NCBI GenBank assembly: GCA_964017195.1
Contig: OZ024898.1
Coordinates: 13,859,057 to 13,923,056, forward strand
Reading direction: 5' to 3'
Source: Siderastrea radians
Lineage: Eukaryota > Cnidaria > Anthozoa > Scleractinia > Rhizangiidae
DNA: 64,000 bases
Each line of letters starts with the position of its first letter. Position 1 is the stretch's first letter. A model generated the notes under the pieces. It was not told where the DNA came from. It worked only from the letters and a program-made list of their open reading frames with translations, and did not search any database. Position numbers and translations under genes: made by a program. Positions 24,207 to 36,708 of this stretch are shown here, in pieces.

Positions 24207-25621
24207 GTGTGGGGCTCCACTCCTGCGGCTTTCGGCCGCAGAGGAGTTCCGCTAATAATAGAGAGACTTCCCTTAAGGAAGAACTCCTCTGGAGCTGAGT
24301 ACTTACTGCGGAAAGAACATGTCCTGAAGGCCTTGCGACAGCAATGTGATAACAATAAACTTCCAAACTCTCAGCAAGATTTCCTCCACAATAGAAAAAA
24401 TTGAAGAAGATGTAAAGAAGGATTTCCAGGCAACCATTCATGTGACTGGAAGAATAAAATTCGCCAGTCTTCAAACGTCACATAAGGTTGACCAGGAACA
24501 TGATAAGTTCTGAATAGCATCCACTGAAGGCCAAACTCAACAGCACAAAGTCAATTCTCAAGAACTTGGAAAAAACGATTTGGAAATCTTAAAGGTGGAT
24601 TTTTTGGCTGAAGACGGAAATCAAGAGGCAAGAAACAAAACAAACTCACGTCATCGATACAAAAATACAGGTGCACCCTGCAAAAGAAAAAAAAATAAAA
24701 TAAAAGAAATAAATAAAAATCCAGACGTGTCAGAGAACTCCCAGTCTGGACGGAATTCGTGATCACCATAAAGAGGAAGTTGTTAATAAGCCAGGTACTG
24801 GAAGGGGAGGAAATGGGCCTTGTTTTTGCTTGAAAGAAATCACACAGCACTCACACCTGTTTTCTCTTGTTTAAACAAAACTTTCTATGTATCTTTTAAA
24901 TAACAATCGCCAATGGCATGAAGACCGGAAGGATGAATCGAATGTTCAAACGCAGAATTTCATTTTCAGTCACGTCAGCAAACCAAACGTTGCACCCCCA
25001 GGATTGCACCGTACAAGAATATTATGTAATCAAAACCGGAAATCGACTGTTCTCATCGACTGTGTATGCTTCACAATCAACACAAGTAAAATCACGATAA
25101 ACTCCTGACAAAAACCTATTCTAAGAAGACGTCGCTGTTCGTTGTAATCTAACGCTATTTCTCTTAAATTTTACCTCAACATAGTGAATACTACTGAGCG
25201 TGAAATTATTGATAAACGACACAAGCTATCACTCTAACAAGCAGGTACCCCAGATACCCTGAGGTATCTGATACATCAGCGCGTAAGATAACGAAAATAG
25301 CCCGAAAATAGTCCCTCGCAGCAGTTTGAGTATTACCGTGAAATATATTCACCAGCATAAGCTAAGATGAAAAACGGTTGCACAAACATTATCCTCAGGA
25401 GAAGAAATTTATTTTAAAATGTCGTCTTTTATTTTGAGTGTGCCAGTAGCTTAAAAAGCAAAAAAACGACGCTAAGACCTAAAGCCTCCCCTCGCCCCAC
25501 TCCCAGAAATGAGTTCAGAGCCAGTAGAGTGACAGTACAAAAAAAAAAAAAAAGAATAAAAAGTAGAGTGACAGTAGAGCGTGACAGAAGAAGGTGTGTC
25601 GTAACTTCATCCGCTAACTCG
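24207..25621. other. no supported gene; scattered open frames
   Basis: Polar, Lys/Asn-rich open stretches (about 24340-24516 and 24520-24700) are broken by stops and lack clear splice sites. They may be relics of an exon. The remainder is AT-rich with a poly-A run near 25537. Confidence 0.35.
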
Positions 25622-25731
25622 ATGTATTTATAACAAGTGTGTCAGTGCAAGCTGCCCCTTGAGCGTTGCAAGAAACGCTTTCATTGTTGTGTGGAAAGGA
25701 CCTGGCAACTAGAGGAGAAATCCTTCTGAAG
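25622..25731 (+). promoter_or_regulatory. putative core promoter of gene B
   Basis: A TATTTATAA sequence at 25625-25633 lies about 100 bp upstream of the gene B ATG, leaving room for a short 5' UTR. This is based on motif and position only. Confidence 0.3.
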
Positions 25732-28700
25732 ATGGCATTGATTCTGCTGCTTGCGATGAGTAGCTTATTGCAAATAACTGCAGGTTAGTTGAACAAAGGC
25801 GGGCGTGCATAATCTACCGCGGAATACTCTGACACTTGAAAAGCGTCTCTAACAATGTCTGGGCTTCTCTGTCACAACTCCCTCTGTTTCCTTAGTCCAT
25901 TTTGGAGTATAAATCACGGTGATACGCGCAAATTGCAAGCAGTGTGTTTACGTGTATCTCTTACGAGACAACGGGTTCTATAAATAAGACTCGGGGAAAA
26001 AGAGTTGTAAATTAAAGAATAGAATTATTGGCCATTTATGCATCCTATGATTCCGGCCAAACGATGGCCACGCACACGGTCCCTAAGGAACGCTTCATTG
26101 CTGACCAGCTTACAATTGAAAAGCCAGTGCACTAAAGGAGTTTTAAAACAGAGTGGAAAAAGAAGCTTCTTCGAGGTTGAAATCGTTTTGAAATAACTCA
26201 CTGAATTTTTGACTACCAGTTTGAAGTCCTGTCGTGAAGTATTTTTAGAAGTCAATTTAGCGATGAAAAATAATGAATAATGTATAACCGACAGTAACCG
26301 TTGAACCTTTGTTTTGAATTTTTCTTCAGCCACCAACTTAAATGAAATCCTGTCTGAATCTCAGCCAGACAAATGAAAATTTCTCGTCCCGTAAGCAACA
26401 TTACTCCTCACCCGAGGGAATGTTTTTTACGAGCGAGTCAATTGTTCAAAGTAGCTTTCGATCCTTTTTAGTTTCCGTTTGGCAGTTTTCTTTTCTTTTT
26501 AACAATTCGTGTTATTGTTGCTGTATTGTTTGTTTTTAAATTTTTCCGTAGTCAATAAATACTCATTTTACCTTTAGGTGATTAACCTGAGACACTCAAG
26601 ACGTAAAGTTCACGCGTGTTCGAGCGCGCGAGAAAACCCTCTGGCACCCAGGCAGGGTATTATTAGGTTACGCAACCTAATAATACCCTATGAGAAAGTT
26701 AAGGATTGACGGATGCTTCTCGAAGAGAGCACGAATTGCATTTGCTTTTGGAATTATCTCGTTCCAAAGTCATGTTACGAAAATACTGTTTCATTTTCTG
26801 ACCTTCCGTACCGATGCGATTATTTCATGGCGTGATCAGCACGGGGGATTGTATTTAAATTACGATATCAGTGTAGCATTCGTTTTCTGAAAGTCACGCA
26901 AGCACACTCAGCATAAGGTGCAGCGTGACTGCTGAAACCGAGGCCGACAATTAAAACCAATCACGTTTTGCAGAGCAGAAGACAATTTCAATCAGTTTCA
27001 AGTCGAAATGTTGTCTGATACGCAAAAACTGACTGGCTCTAGGGCGGTTTGTCTTTCTTGGCCCCGGGTATAGTTGTCACATTGTAAAACAGTCTCACAA
27101 CACAAATTAATTAAATTACTTTATTTAAGTCCCGGTATTCACACACACTGAAACTCTGTTGATGATAATCTATGCTTTTGTTGAAAGGCAGCTCGTAGTC
27201 ATGTTTTTCTTTTGTCGTATCGTTCATTTCACCTTGGTCTCGTGTGAATTTTTGTCATAAATGATTTACGGATCTCTATGTGGATGTCTTGCCTTTCTCT
27301 CAGGTGTCCGCTTAAAACAGTGTTGACTGTAGAGTTTTGACGGAGCTTGATATTACCATAATTGTATTTATCTCTACATTACTGACAAGGGGGTTAGTTT
27401 CTGAAGAAACTGTGGTGCTGCGTCGGTGAGGAAGTGAAACACAAAAACTCTGACGAAGAACTAGCGCTCGACACGTCAGCTTTCAATTCCTCTACGGTGG
27501 CAAATTTTGATAAATCCAAAGTTTTGTGTCTACGTTACTGAGCCCACTGAGCACTATGCATGACCGGTGTCATACATCGTTATCCTGCAGCCATCGCCAG
27601 AAGTGTTGAGGTTTACTGCATTTCGCTCTCATTTAGATGCCTTATCCTCCCCTGATTTCAATGTCGAGAGTCAAATTGAAAAACATTACTGGCTCGAGAT
27701 TGGCTTGCAAAGGTCAAACATTAAAAGTGGGAATGGTGGGGTATCGAAATCAGCTCACGTCAGCTGTTTAAAAATATTTTTGATCATGAACTCTTGAAAT
27801 CTTTTGAGGGTTGTCCAATACTCCGACAAATTTATGCATGGCATTGTATTGTATTCACTTCACATAACAATACTGTACAAAAGCATAACAATAAAGAATG
27901 AAGCAAAACAATAAGAAATTTAACAATGCTATGCCTAAATTTGTCGGAGTATTGGACAAGTATGAATCTTTTCACAGCCTTCCCAAGTGCTTCTAGGGAC
28001 AAAGTAACAATGGAAAAACTTAAAGTTCTCTCAGGATGTCAATTTTGATCTCTTGCCCATCTGTCACCAAATCAAATGTGATGAAAAGAAATCCACTTCA
28101 GTATCCGCCTGTAATCCTTCACTTTATCCCGAACTATTTTTTCTATTTTGCCTCTTAGATTCTTTTTATTATTTCAATATTTTGGTGGCATTAGCACTAT
28201 AACGTAGAAATTAGGTGGGCAAAATTTTCAATGAATTGGCCAGAGAGAACACTGTCATTTTAATTTTGTTTTAATTTCCGTAGGTTCTGTTCAGAGCGAG
28301 ATCGATTATTTGGCATCAAACATGGAGGTCCGCTATGACGTCCTTGACAACCTAGAGACTGAGCTGACTTTCCTGTCACAGATAACTCTGACTAACAAAG
28401 GACAAACTCCCATAAAACATGGCGACTGGGCGGTGTACTTTTGCAATATCAGACTCATGGAATCGGAGCATTTAAAACATAACCGCGCGGGGTATGTTAT
28501 CCCTGGGAATTACGGGATCCGGCTGACCCACATCAACGGCTGTCTTCACAAGTTTGAGACCACAAGCGATTTTAAAGACATCGCTGCTGGCGAATCATTC
28601 ACGTTCAAATTTCAGGCTGACCATTGGTCCGTAGCTCGTACTGACGTCATGCCCAGGTGGTACGTCACAGCAAAAGGGGGCAGGCCTCGAGTCATAAAAA

Positions 28701-29828
28701 ACACAGATGATGAACAGCTCAGGTTTGTTGGCAATTTTGATACTAAGGAAAAATGGAAGCGTTTTACTCAAGATGTCTACAATCCTTATTCACCTGAAGA
28801 CCGCTACGACGAGTACTTCATATCAGACTTGGGGAGTGCGCCGAATAATGTCGTCCCTACCCCCGTGGAAATGAACGTGGACAACGAGAATCACGTGGTT
28901 ATTTCATCAGATTGGACAGTGTACATACAGGCAGGGCTAGAAAACGAAGCTGCCCCACTGAAAGGTACCATATTATAACTGAAGTAGTGATCAGTATTCC
29001 AGTTCTCTTTTAATTTCAAAAAAAAAAAAAACTAATGGTTCGTTTACAAGAATTTGAAAACTGAGAAACCAAAAAATTCTGGACATTGCCGCACTGGTCG
29101 AAAAAGCACCCTTTGTGCAAATGGCGTGTTAAGGAAGGTGATGTTGACAACGATGATGATAATGGTGATAATGATGATGATGATGACGATGATCATGATG
29201 GTTGTGATGAACAGACAAAAAATCGCTTGCTTTTGGAAGCTATACGCTTTGTCTCTTTGTGAACTTGCGCAAGCACTTTGCACTGGTGAATACACTTAGT
29301 ATTTAGGTTAAGGGAGAGTTTTATTTACAGCTGGTCACTGAGTATCACAGTCTCAGTGGTTTTTAGTCCTTATTACATTTGACCAGCTGCTGTGAGTTAA
29401 ACTGACTTTTTTCAAGTGTTAGGAAGAGCAGGCCAAGCGCATTAGTTAACACCGGACAAGATTACGGCTGCAAAAGCATAACTTCCAAAAAAAAAAAAAC
29501 AAAAAAAAAAACAAGAAAAACAAACAAACAGGAAAGAACCGCTAAGGCTATCAGGCACGTTTGTACTTTGCCGACATTGCTGGTGCACCTCGTTTCGCAA
29601 TATTCAGAAGTAAAAGAAATGCAAACTCAAACACAAGAAAAAGGAACATTTTTCTTTTCCTTGTGTTTGAATTTGCTTTTATGATGTTTAGTCGTACTTG
29701 CGCTACCTTGCGTTTCTATTTTCGTTTCCGTGCAGTCACTGATGGAAGCCAGGCTTTAGAACAAACAAGCAATTGTAAACAAACAAACAAACAAACAAGC
29801 AAACAAACAAACAAACAAACAAACAAAC

Positions 29829-29864
<36 letters not shown>

Positions 29865-32800
29865 AAACAGACTTTACCTAAATACGTAAAACTACGTGCA
29901 TAAATACGAAAAGAATATTTAATGGCTTTTTTGGTTACAGAAACACTCAAGCTTGCCATATCCACTTCAGCAAAAGAGAGTAAAGTAATCAATCTCGTCA
30001 CGGGCGACGTTTCCGTCCCTGCTAGCAGCGGTCAGCAGTTTCCCAGCGCGCATGAGTCATACAGCCTTGAAGTTGACTCTTCCAGGAACGCTATCACTAT
30101 CACAGGTAGGTCTTAGCCTATTGCTCTAGTTAAACTGGTCGTAAAAAAAATCAGCACATTCTCCCGAGGGGATGGGGGGGGGGAGGGTACTCCCTTATCT
30201 GGCCTTAGCAGTAACGTGCGGCCCGATAGGGTATGGGTTTTGGAGGGTTTTGTCTTAAACGGGGTATCGATTTCATCAACTTTTTGTCTTAAACGGGAAA
30301 AGGGTATTCGTAATCACCGCAAACAGCTCAGTGACTCCTTGAAGCTGTAAACAGATTTCTCAGTTGTCGGTCTATTAAACAGGGTATGATTTTGGGTTTA
30401 ATGTCTTAGAGAAGCTCTGAAAAAGTAAGTTCTGTCTTAAACAGGGCCGGTAGCAAAATCGGTGATTTGTGTCTTAAAAAGGGTAAGGGTGGAGCACCCG
30501 GGCGGTACCTCCCTACCGGAGCATCTGTTAAGTACCCCCCCGGCTCATTCTGCAATAACAATACTTCCTGCATGAAAGAGCCTACCGAAGTGGACAATCT
30601 ACAATACCAAACGCAAAAATTGCTGTTCCCGTCTTATCCAAGAATCGCCTTAGTTAAGAGGCGACGTTCGTGAGAACAGGACTTCTAGAATTTGTTAATT
30701 CTCTCTGCTATTTCTACAAACACTATAAGCCACGCTCGTATAAATGAGTCAGTTGGTGTCTGAAAGAGGATTTCTGTGTTGTGGGTTCATCGAGGTCTAA
30801 AGCTGGATTTTAAGGTTTTTAGGGAGGTTCGAGTTATCGAGCTGGGTTCGAGTTATTAGAGGACAAAATTACAGTAAATGTATGGAGCAAATCCAGAGGA
30901 AATTAATTCTGGTTTGAGTTAGCTCGAGCTTCGAGTTACCGAGGGTCCGACTTACCGGGAGTCAACTGTAGTTTCAGAAAACTGAGTAGGTGACATAATC
31001 CATTATGTTGCGCTTAATATAAGACGTGTCTCATTTTCTCTCGCTTAAGTGACCCTTAATGCGTGCACACTCTTGTCACAGGCAATGGCCCTGCTGGTGT
31101 ATTCTATGGCGTACAGACATTGCTGGTGTTACGGAGCGTAGAAGGCAAGGTCCCTGAAGTGTCAATCAAGGATGCTCCTAGGTATGCTTACCGAGGGATG
31201 CACCTTGATGTTGGACGTAACTTTATGGCTAAGGAACACGTGCTTAAATTGATTGACGTCATGGCGATGTACAAGTTAAACAAGTTTCACTTTCACCTGA
31301 CTGATGACGAAGGCTGGAGACTGGAGATTCCCGGATTACCGGAACTTACTGAGGTTTGTATATAACAGAAGCAAAAAGCAAACAGACAAATTAACGAAAG
31401 AACGTATGAACGAACCGCACTAAAAGCAAGAATAAAAATACTATGAAAGAAGTGCAATGGGGGGGGGGGGGTGCGTCTTACATACTGTGTACTTACAGAT
31501 TGTAATGGGTGTTACACCCCTCTGGAACTCGGAATTTTTTGTCCTCAGTGGATCCTCTCGTTTGTTTACTGGATATTTTGCTTGTTGTTATTTTCAGGTC
31601 GGCGGGAAACGCTGCTTTGACCTGAATGACAAACAGTGCATTCTGTCTCAACTCGGTTCAGGTCCTGACTCGACCACCTCTGGTACAGGCCACTACTCCG
31701 TTAATGAATACAAAGAAATTCTTCGCTATGCAAAGGAGCGTCATATCCAGGTCATCCCTGAATTTGACATGCCAGGACACGGAAATGCCGCCATTAAAGC
31801 CATGCTTGCTCGATACAACAAATTATCAGCCCAGGGAGATAAGTCAGGAGGAGAGAAATATTTGTTATCTGAAGCAAACGACACGTCTCGATATTTATCC
31901 ATACAACATTTTAGCGATGACGCCATTAATCCTTGCATAGAATCGACCTACAATTTTGTTGAGCACCTGGTTGAGGCTGTAGTGAATATACACAACGACA
32001 CACAACCACTGACTATCTTTCATTTTGGTGGAGATGAAGTTGCGCATGGTGCTTGGATCAATTCCTTCGCGTGCGGCAAGCTTGTGCAGAGACTGGGACT
32101 GGGTAGCTCTGGCGGGAAAATCGCTGACGAGTTGAAGGACTATTTTGTACAGCGCGTTGCCAATATCACGTCAAATTACAGCCTCGGACTCGCCGGCTGG
32201 GAAGATGGTCTCATGGATGTCAATAATGTCCCGTACAACCGGAAGTTATTAAGGAATACAAAAGTGTATGGATATGCATGGAACAACATCTGGGAATGGG
32301 GCGGCGGAAAGAGAGCTTATGAACTGGCAAACGCTGGATATCAGGTACAAGTTTTCATTTTTTTAAGTGTTTCACTTTAAACAGCGTCACGCCCTTACCA
32401 CTCGATTTACTTGCCATTCCACCAAATATGGGGTTATGATATCAGATTAAAAGCGTTCCTATGAACCTCGAATTTCTCACCAAATATAACTGCGGAACGT
32501 CTGTTTTCAATGCTTATGTTTGACCTCTGAGGACACAGCCAATAGCCTTTATGATGTTAACGTCACACTAGCTAAATTCACCCCAAGCTTCGCTTTTGAA
32601 GTGGAAACCAGTAAAGTGTCTCATCAAAGATTTTCCTAAGGAAGCATAATTGAAAAGAATATCCCCCCCCCGAAAAAAAAAACAGTCGCAAGTTGCCAGA
32701 TATGTCCAAAGAACTTCGTAAAAACCAAAGTTTGAGCTGGTGACATGGCATGCGTAAGACCTTTTCCTATTCCTACCTGAATGAACAGACTAGACAAACT

Positions 32801-35800
32801 GCTTATACTTCTAGGTATAATCATTCACTGAACAAAAGTCGTTTTGAGGGTGATTCTCACCTTAGCGATCATACTAGACTACAGCTGTCAAACTAGACTA
32901 GAGTATCATACTGACTTTTTAGAGTCCAAACCATTTTACTGAACGACAGTCTTTTCTCACATATTAGACAACTACTTATTCTTATACTCCCGGGTTTAAA
33001 CGACTTATTGAAGAACAGTCTTTTAAAGGGTTACTTTCACCAGGACAACCTTATTCGACAAACTACTGGCACTTCACCATTTCATTTGCTGAACTACAGT
33101 TGACTAGACTACCATTTTACTAAACAACAGTCTTTTGAAGAACTGCTCTTTACCGGATGATCACACTAGGCCGACTAATGATACTTCTGGGTTAAAGACC
33201 ATCCACTGAACAACAGCCTTTTAAGGATACTCTCGTGTGATTACACACGACAAATTACTGATACTCCTGAGTTAAAACTATTCATCGCGTCTCTTGAATA
33301 TGATCATGTTGTTTGATGTATGGCGTCATGTATATGTATACTACATATTGACTGTATATATTATTACGTCACATATGATGCAATACTATGAAATTGAAAA
33401 GGGGACGTGATTGGGTTCACGTGCCTAAGCCAAGGTGGTCCATCCAAAAGAAGCTTTTATGGTCTAACTGGACTGCTTATCGAAGCCAAAAATCTAGAGC
33501 ACTGAACAAACTAGTTTTTAAGCGTTCGAAGACTGTCAGTATTCCAACAAGAATTAAAGATTAGTTATTTTACAGGCACTTCAGTTTAAAGGCGTAATTA
33601 TTTTTTCAGCGGGCAACTGTTAGTTAGAATTGCTTTAGAATGAGTTACTACCGATGTAAACAAATCCTCAAAGCGGAAATTGCTGCTACTGATTTGTTGT
33701 AAATTTGTCACTTTATAGGTGATTATGTCCCAGGCCACCCACTTGTATTTCGACCACCCGTACGAGCCTGACCCAGAAGAGCGTGGGTTTTACTGGGCCA
33801 CACGGTTTACAGATACTCGAAAAGTGTTTGGTTTTATTCCGGGTGATTTGTTTGCGAATGTCGAGATAAAACGTTCCGGTGAGCCGCTGACCAGAGAGGA
33901 GCTCTGCATGACTCAAGGAGCTTGCCCTGATTTAGTTAAGAAGGAAAATATTGTAGGTAAGGCTAATGTGAAAGGTCAGTACAAGAAGCTGAGCTGTGAA
34001 CAAGAAAAATATTGATAAATAGAGAAAGATTGTGAATTTTAAGCTTGGATAAGAAATAAGAAAGGTGGAATATTCAGAATGTTGCGAGCGTGGGACAAAG
34101 AAAAATCTGAGTCCCAACGGGAATCAAACCCATGACCTTCTGTACACCAGTCAGACTCTTTAACCTCTCAGCTATTGGGAAACTCGTGGTGAGCTAGGCA
34201 ACCAAGAGGCAAGGCTTTTAAGATAAATAACACGGAAAGGTCCGTGAACTCCTTGCTCAGTACAAGAACTTAAGTTATGAAAAAGGAAAATATTGTACAC
34301 TAAGGCTAATAAGAATAGTCAACTCCAGGAATAAAGGAAATAGTCGGGGACAATTTTCGTTTGAGCGGGAACATGAGAAAAAGTTGACCCATAACTCATC
34401 CGATTAGAGAAGTAGAGTGGCTGTTAAGGGGGTGTGAAATCATTACTATTTCTTCTTTGCTTTCAGGAATGCAAGGTCATCTATGGACGGAAACGGTGCG
34501 AACCGCTGACCAAATGTATGGTATGATATTTCCTCGCATGATTGCACTGGCCGAACGCGCGTGGCATAAAGCATCTTGGGAAGACATCACTGACAAGGAG
34601 GAAAGAGACGCCAAGAAGGCTAGTGATTGGGCGAACTTTGCCAACACGTTGGGCTACAGGGAACTGGGTCGACTGGATAAGATGGCCGTGGCATATCGTG
34701 TACCACCTCCAGGAGTAAGGTGAGGCAAGGACGCGCTGGATATCGAATGATAATAGCCCAATTTCGATATATTAAAATTCGACTTAAACAATAGGCATCA
34801 CTACGAGGCTTAGGGGAGTAATATAAGGATTTATATGGGTTTATTCCCTTAAGCCTCGAAATGATGCCTGTTGCTTAAGACTGAATTTTAAGATATTGAA
34901 ATTGGGCTATTAACCAGTGAGGCACGTAGCGACGAGTTCGTTACAATCATCTGATATACAGCAAGCCCGAGTAAAATAATTGTTTCGTGAAAAAACTCAG
35001 CCAATTTTTTCATATAAAATCTAGAAAGAAAAAGAGAAAAAATACGAAAGACGTACAACAAGGGGTACTCAATCAATCACGACTGAAAGAAAAGGCGCCA
35101 AAACCTTGCGACGTGTTGCAGCGTTTCTTTTCAAAGATCAATGAAACTGCCTGAAGTGAACGTCCGAGGACAATATTTTGAGAAAACAATTTTCTAATTA
35201 TCGATATCGGCTCTGAGGTATGATGGTACATGGTCGATGTTTCCTGAAAATTTGTTCTAAGAATTGACAGACTGGAGCGTATGAGCTCGTCATCGCCGCT
35301 GCAGAAGTAGCCTGAGAAAACAGCTGACGTTTCGAGGTCGCCACTTGAGCCCTCGTAAAACGACGTCTGAGTAACGAGCGCAGAAATTCCATACTGATGA
35401 CGTGATTCCAACCAAGCAGAAGCACTACCAAGATCTGGGTAGAGACACGTCATCAGTATGGAATGTCTGCGCTCGTTACTCAGACGTCGTTTTGCGAGGG
35501 CTCAAGTGGTGACCTCGTGAAACGTCGGCTGTTTTCTTAGGCTACTGCAGAAGTTGAAAGGAACAAGTTTGTAATCCATTGGCACAACGGAGCCATCACG
35601 TGCTTGTTTAATCGAAATGGAGACAAAATTGGAACTAGAACAGATACTCTCTATGCAGCTGAGGAACAAGATTACTGAGTGCGGAACACTAGACAATCTC
35701 ACAATCTCAAAAATTAACATCGCAATGTATGAACAAGATTTGATTCATGATCAAGGAAAGGAATAATTGAATCATCTCGGGAAAGAGCCAGAAAAATCAG

Positions 35801-36429
35801 ATGTAATGGATGTGAATATATAACTGAATTGATCGTAAATGTGAACTGTGAGTGGAACATTTTGTAAGTGAGATATCCTCCCAGTAATGAAGGCAACATC
35901 AGAATACAAACTCATGACCTTGCAACACTGTTGCAACGCTCTCAGCAACTGAACTATCAAGCCAACTGGGAGCTCAGTGGTCATTACCAAATGTGAGTTC
36001 GTATTGTACCCGTGGATGTGATTCAATAAGAGTTAATGTATGAACAAAACTTGCAGTGAAAAGTTGCAATGAAAGCCTAGAAACACTTAAGGTTGGGATA
36101 AACCCATGACCTTACGATAATGGTCTAACAATCTTACCAACTGAACTACTGCATCTAACTAGTGTTAAAGTTCCCGCGTGACGTGACATGTGACACACAA
36201 TGTATTGTATTGTTCTGAATTTTCAAATATCTCTGAATGTAACCGTTTTTTCTGGCAGTCGCCTGATGATTGCCTCGCATGAGGCATGAAACTCAGAGTA
36301 GCGAGTAAATGTCCATAAAAACTAACTCTTGAATTCTTACTGTTATTCACCGCTCTAGTTCAGCTATTGAGCACTTTGTAGTAGATGAGAATTTCACTCC
36401 ATTTTTTGGTTATATATATATATATATAT

Positions 36430-36479
<50 letters not shown>

Positions 36480-36677
36480 CATCAAAAACATCATTTGTCT
36501 AGATCTTTTCTCCAGAAATAAGCATATAAAACCACAAAAAAGTGGAAATAAGACTTGCCGATATTTCGTCTTTATTAGTAAAAGACTTCGTCAGGAAAAC
36601 TCAGGGTTGCCCTGACGAAGTCTTTTACTAATAAAGACGAAATATCGGCAAGTCTTATTTCCAGTTTTTTGTGGTTA

Positions 36678-36708
<31 letters not shown>

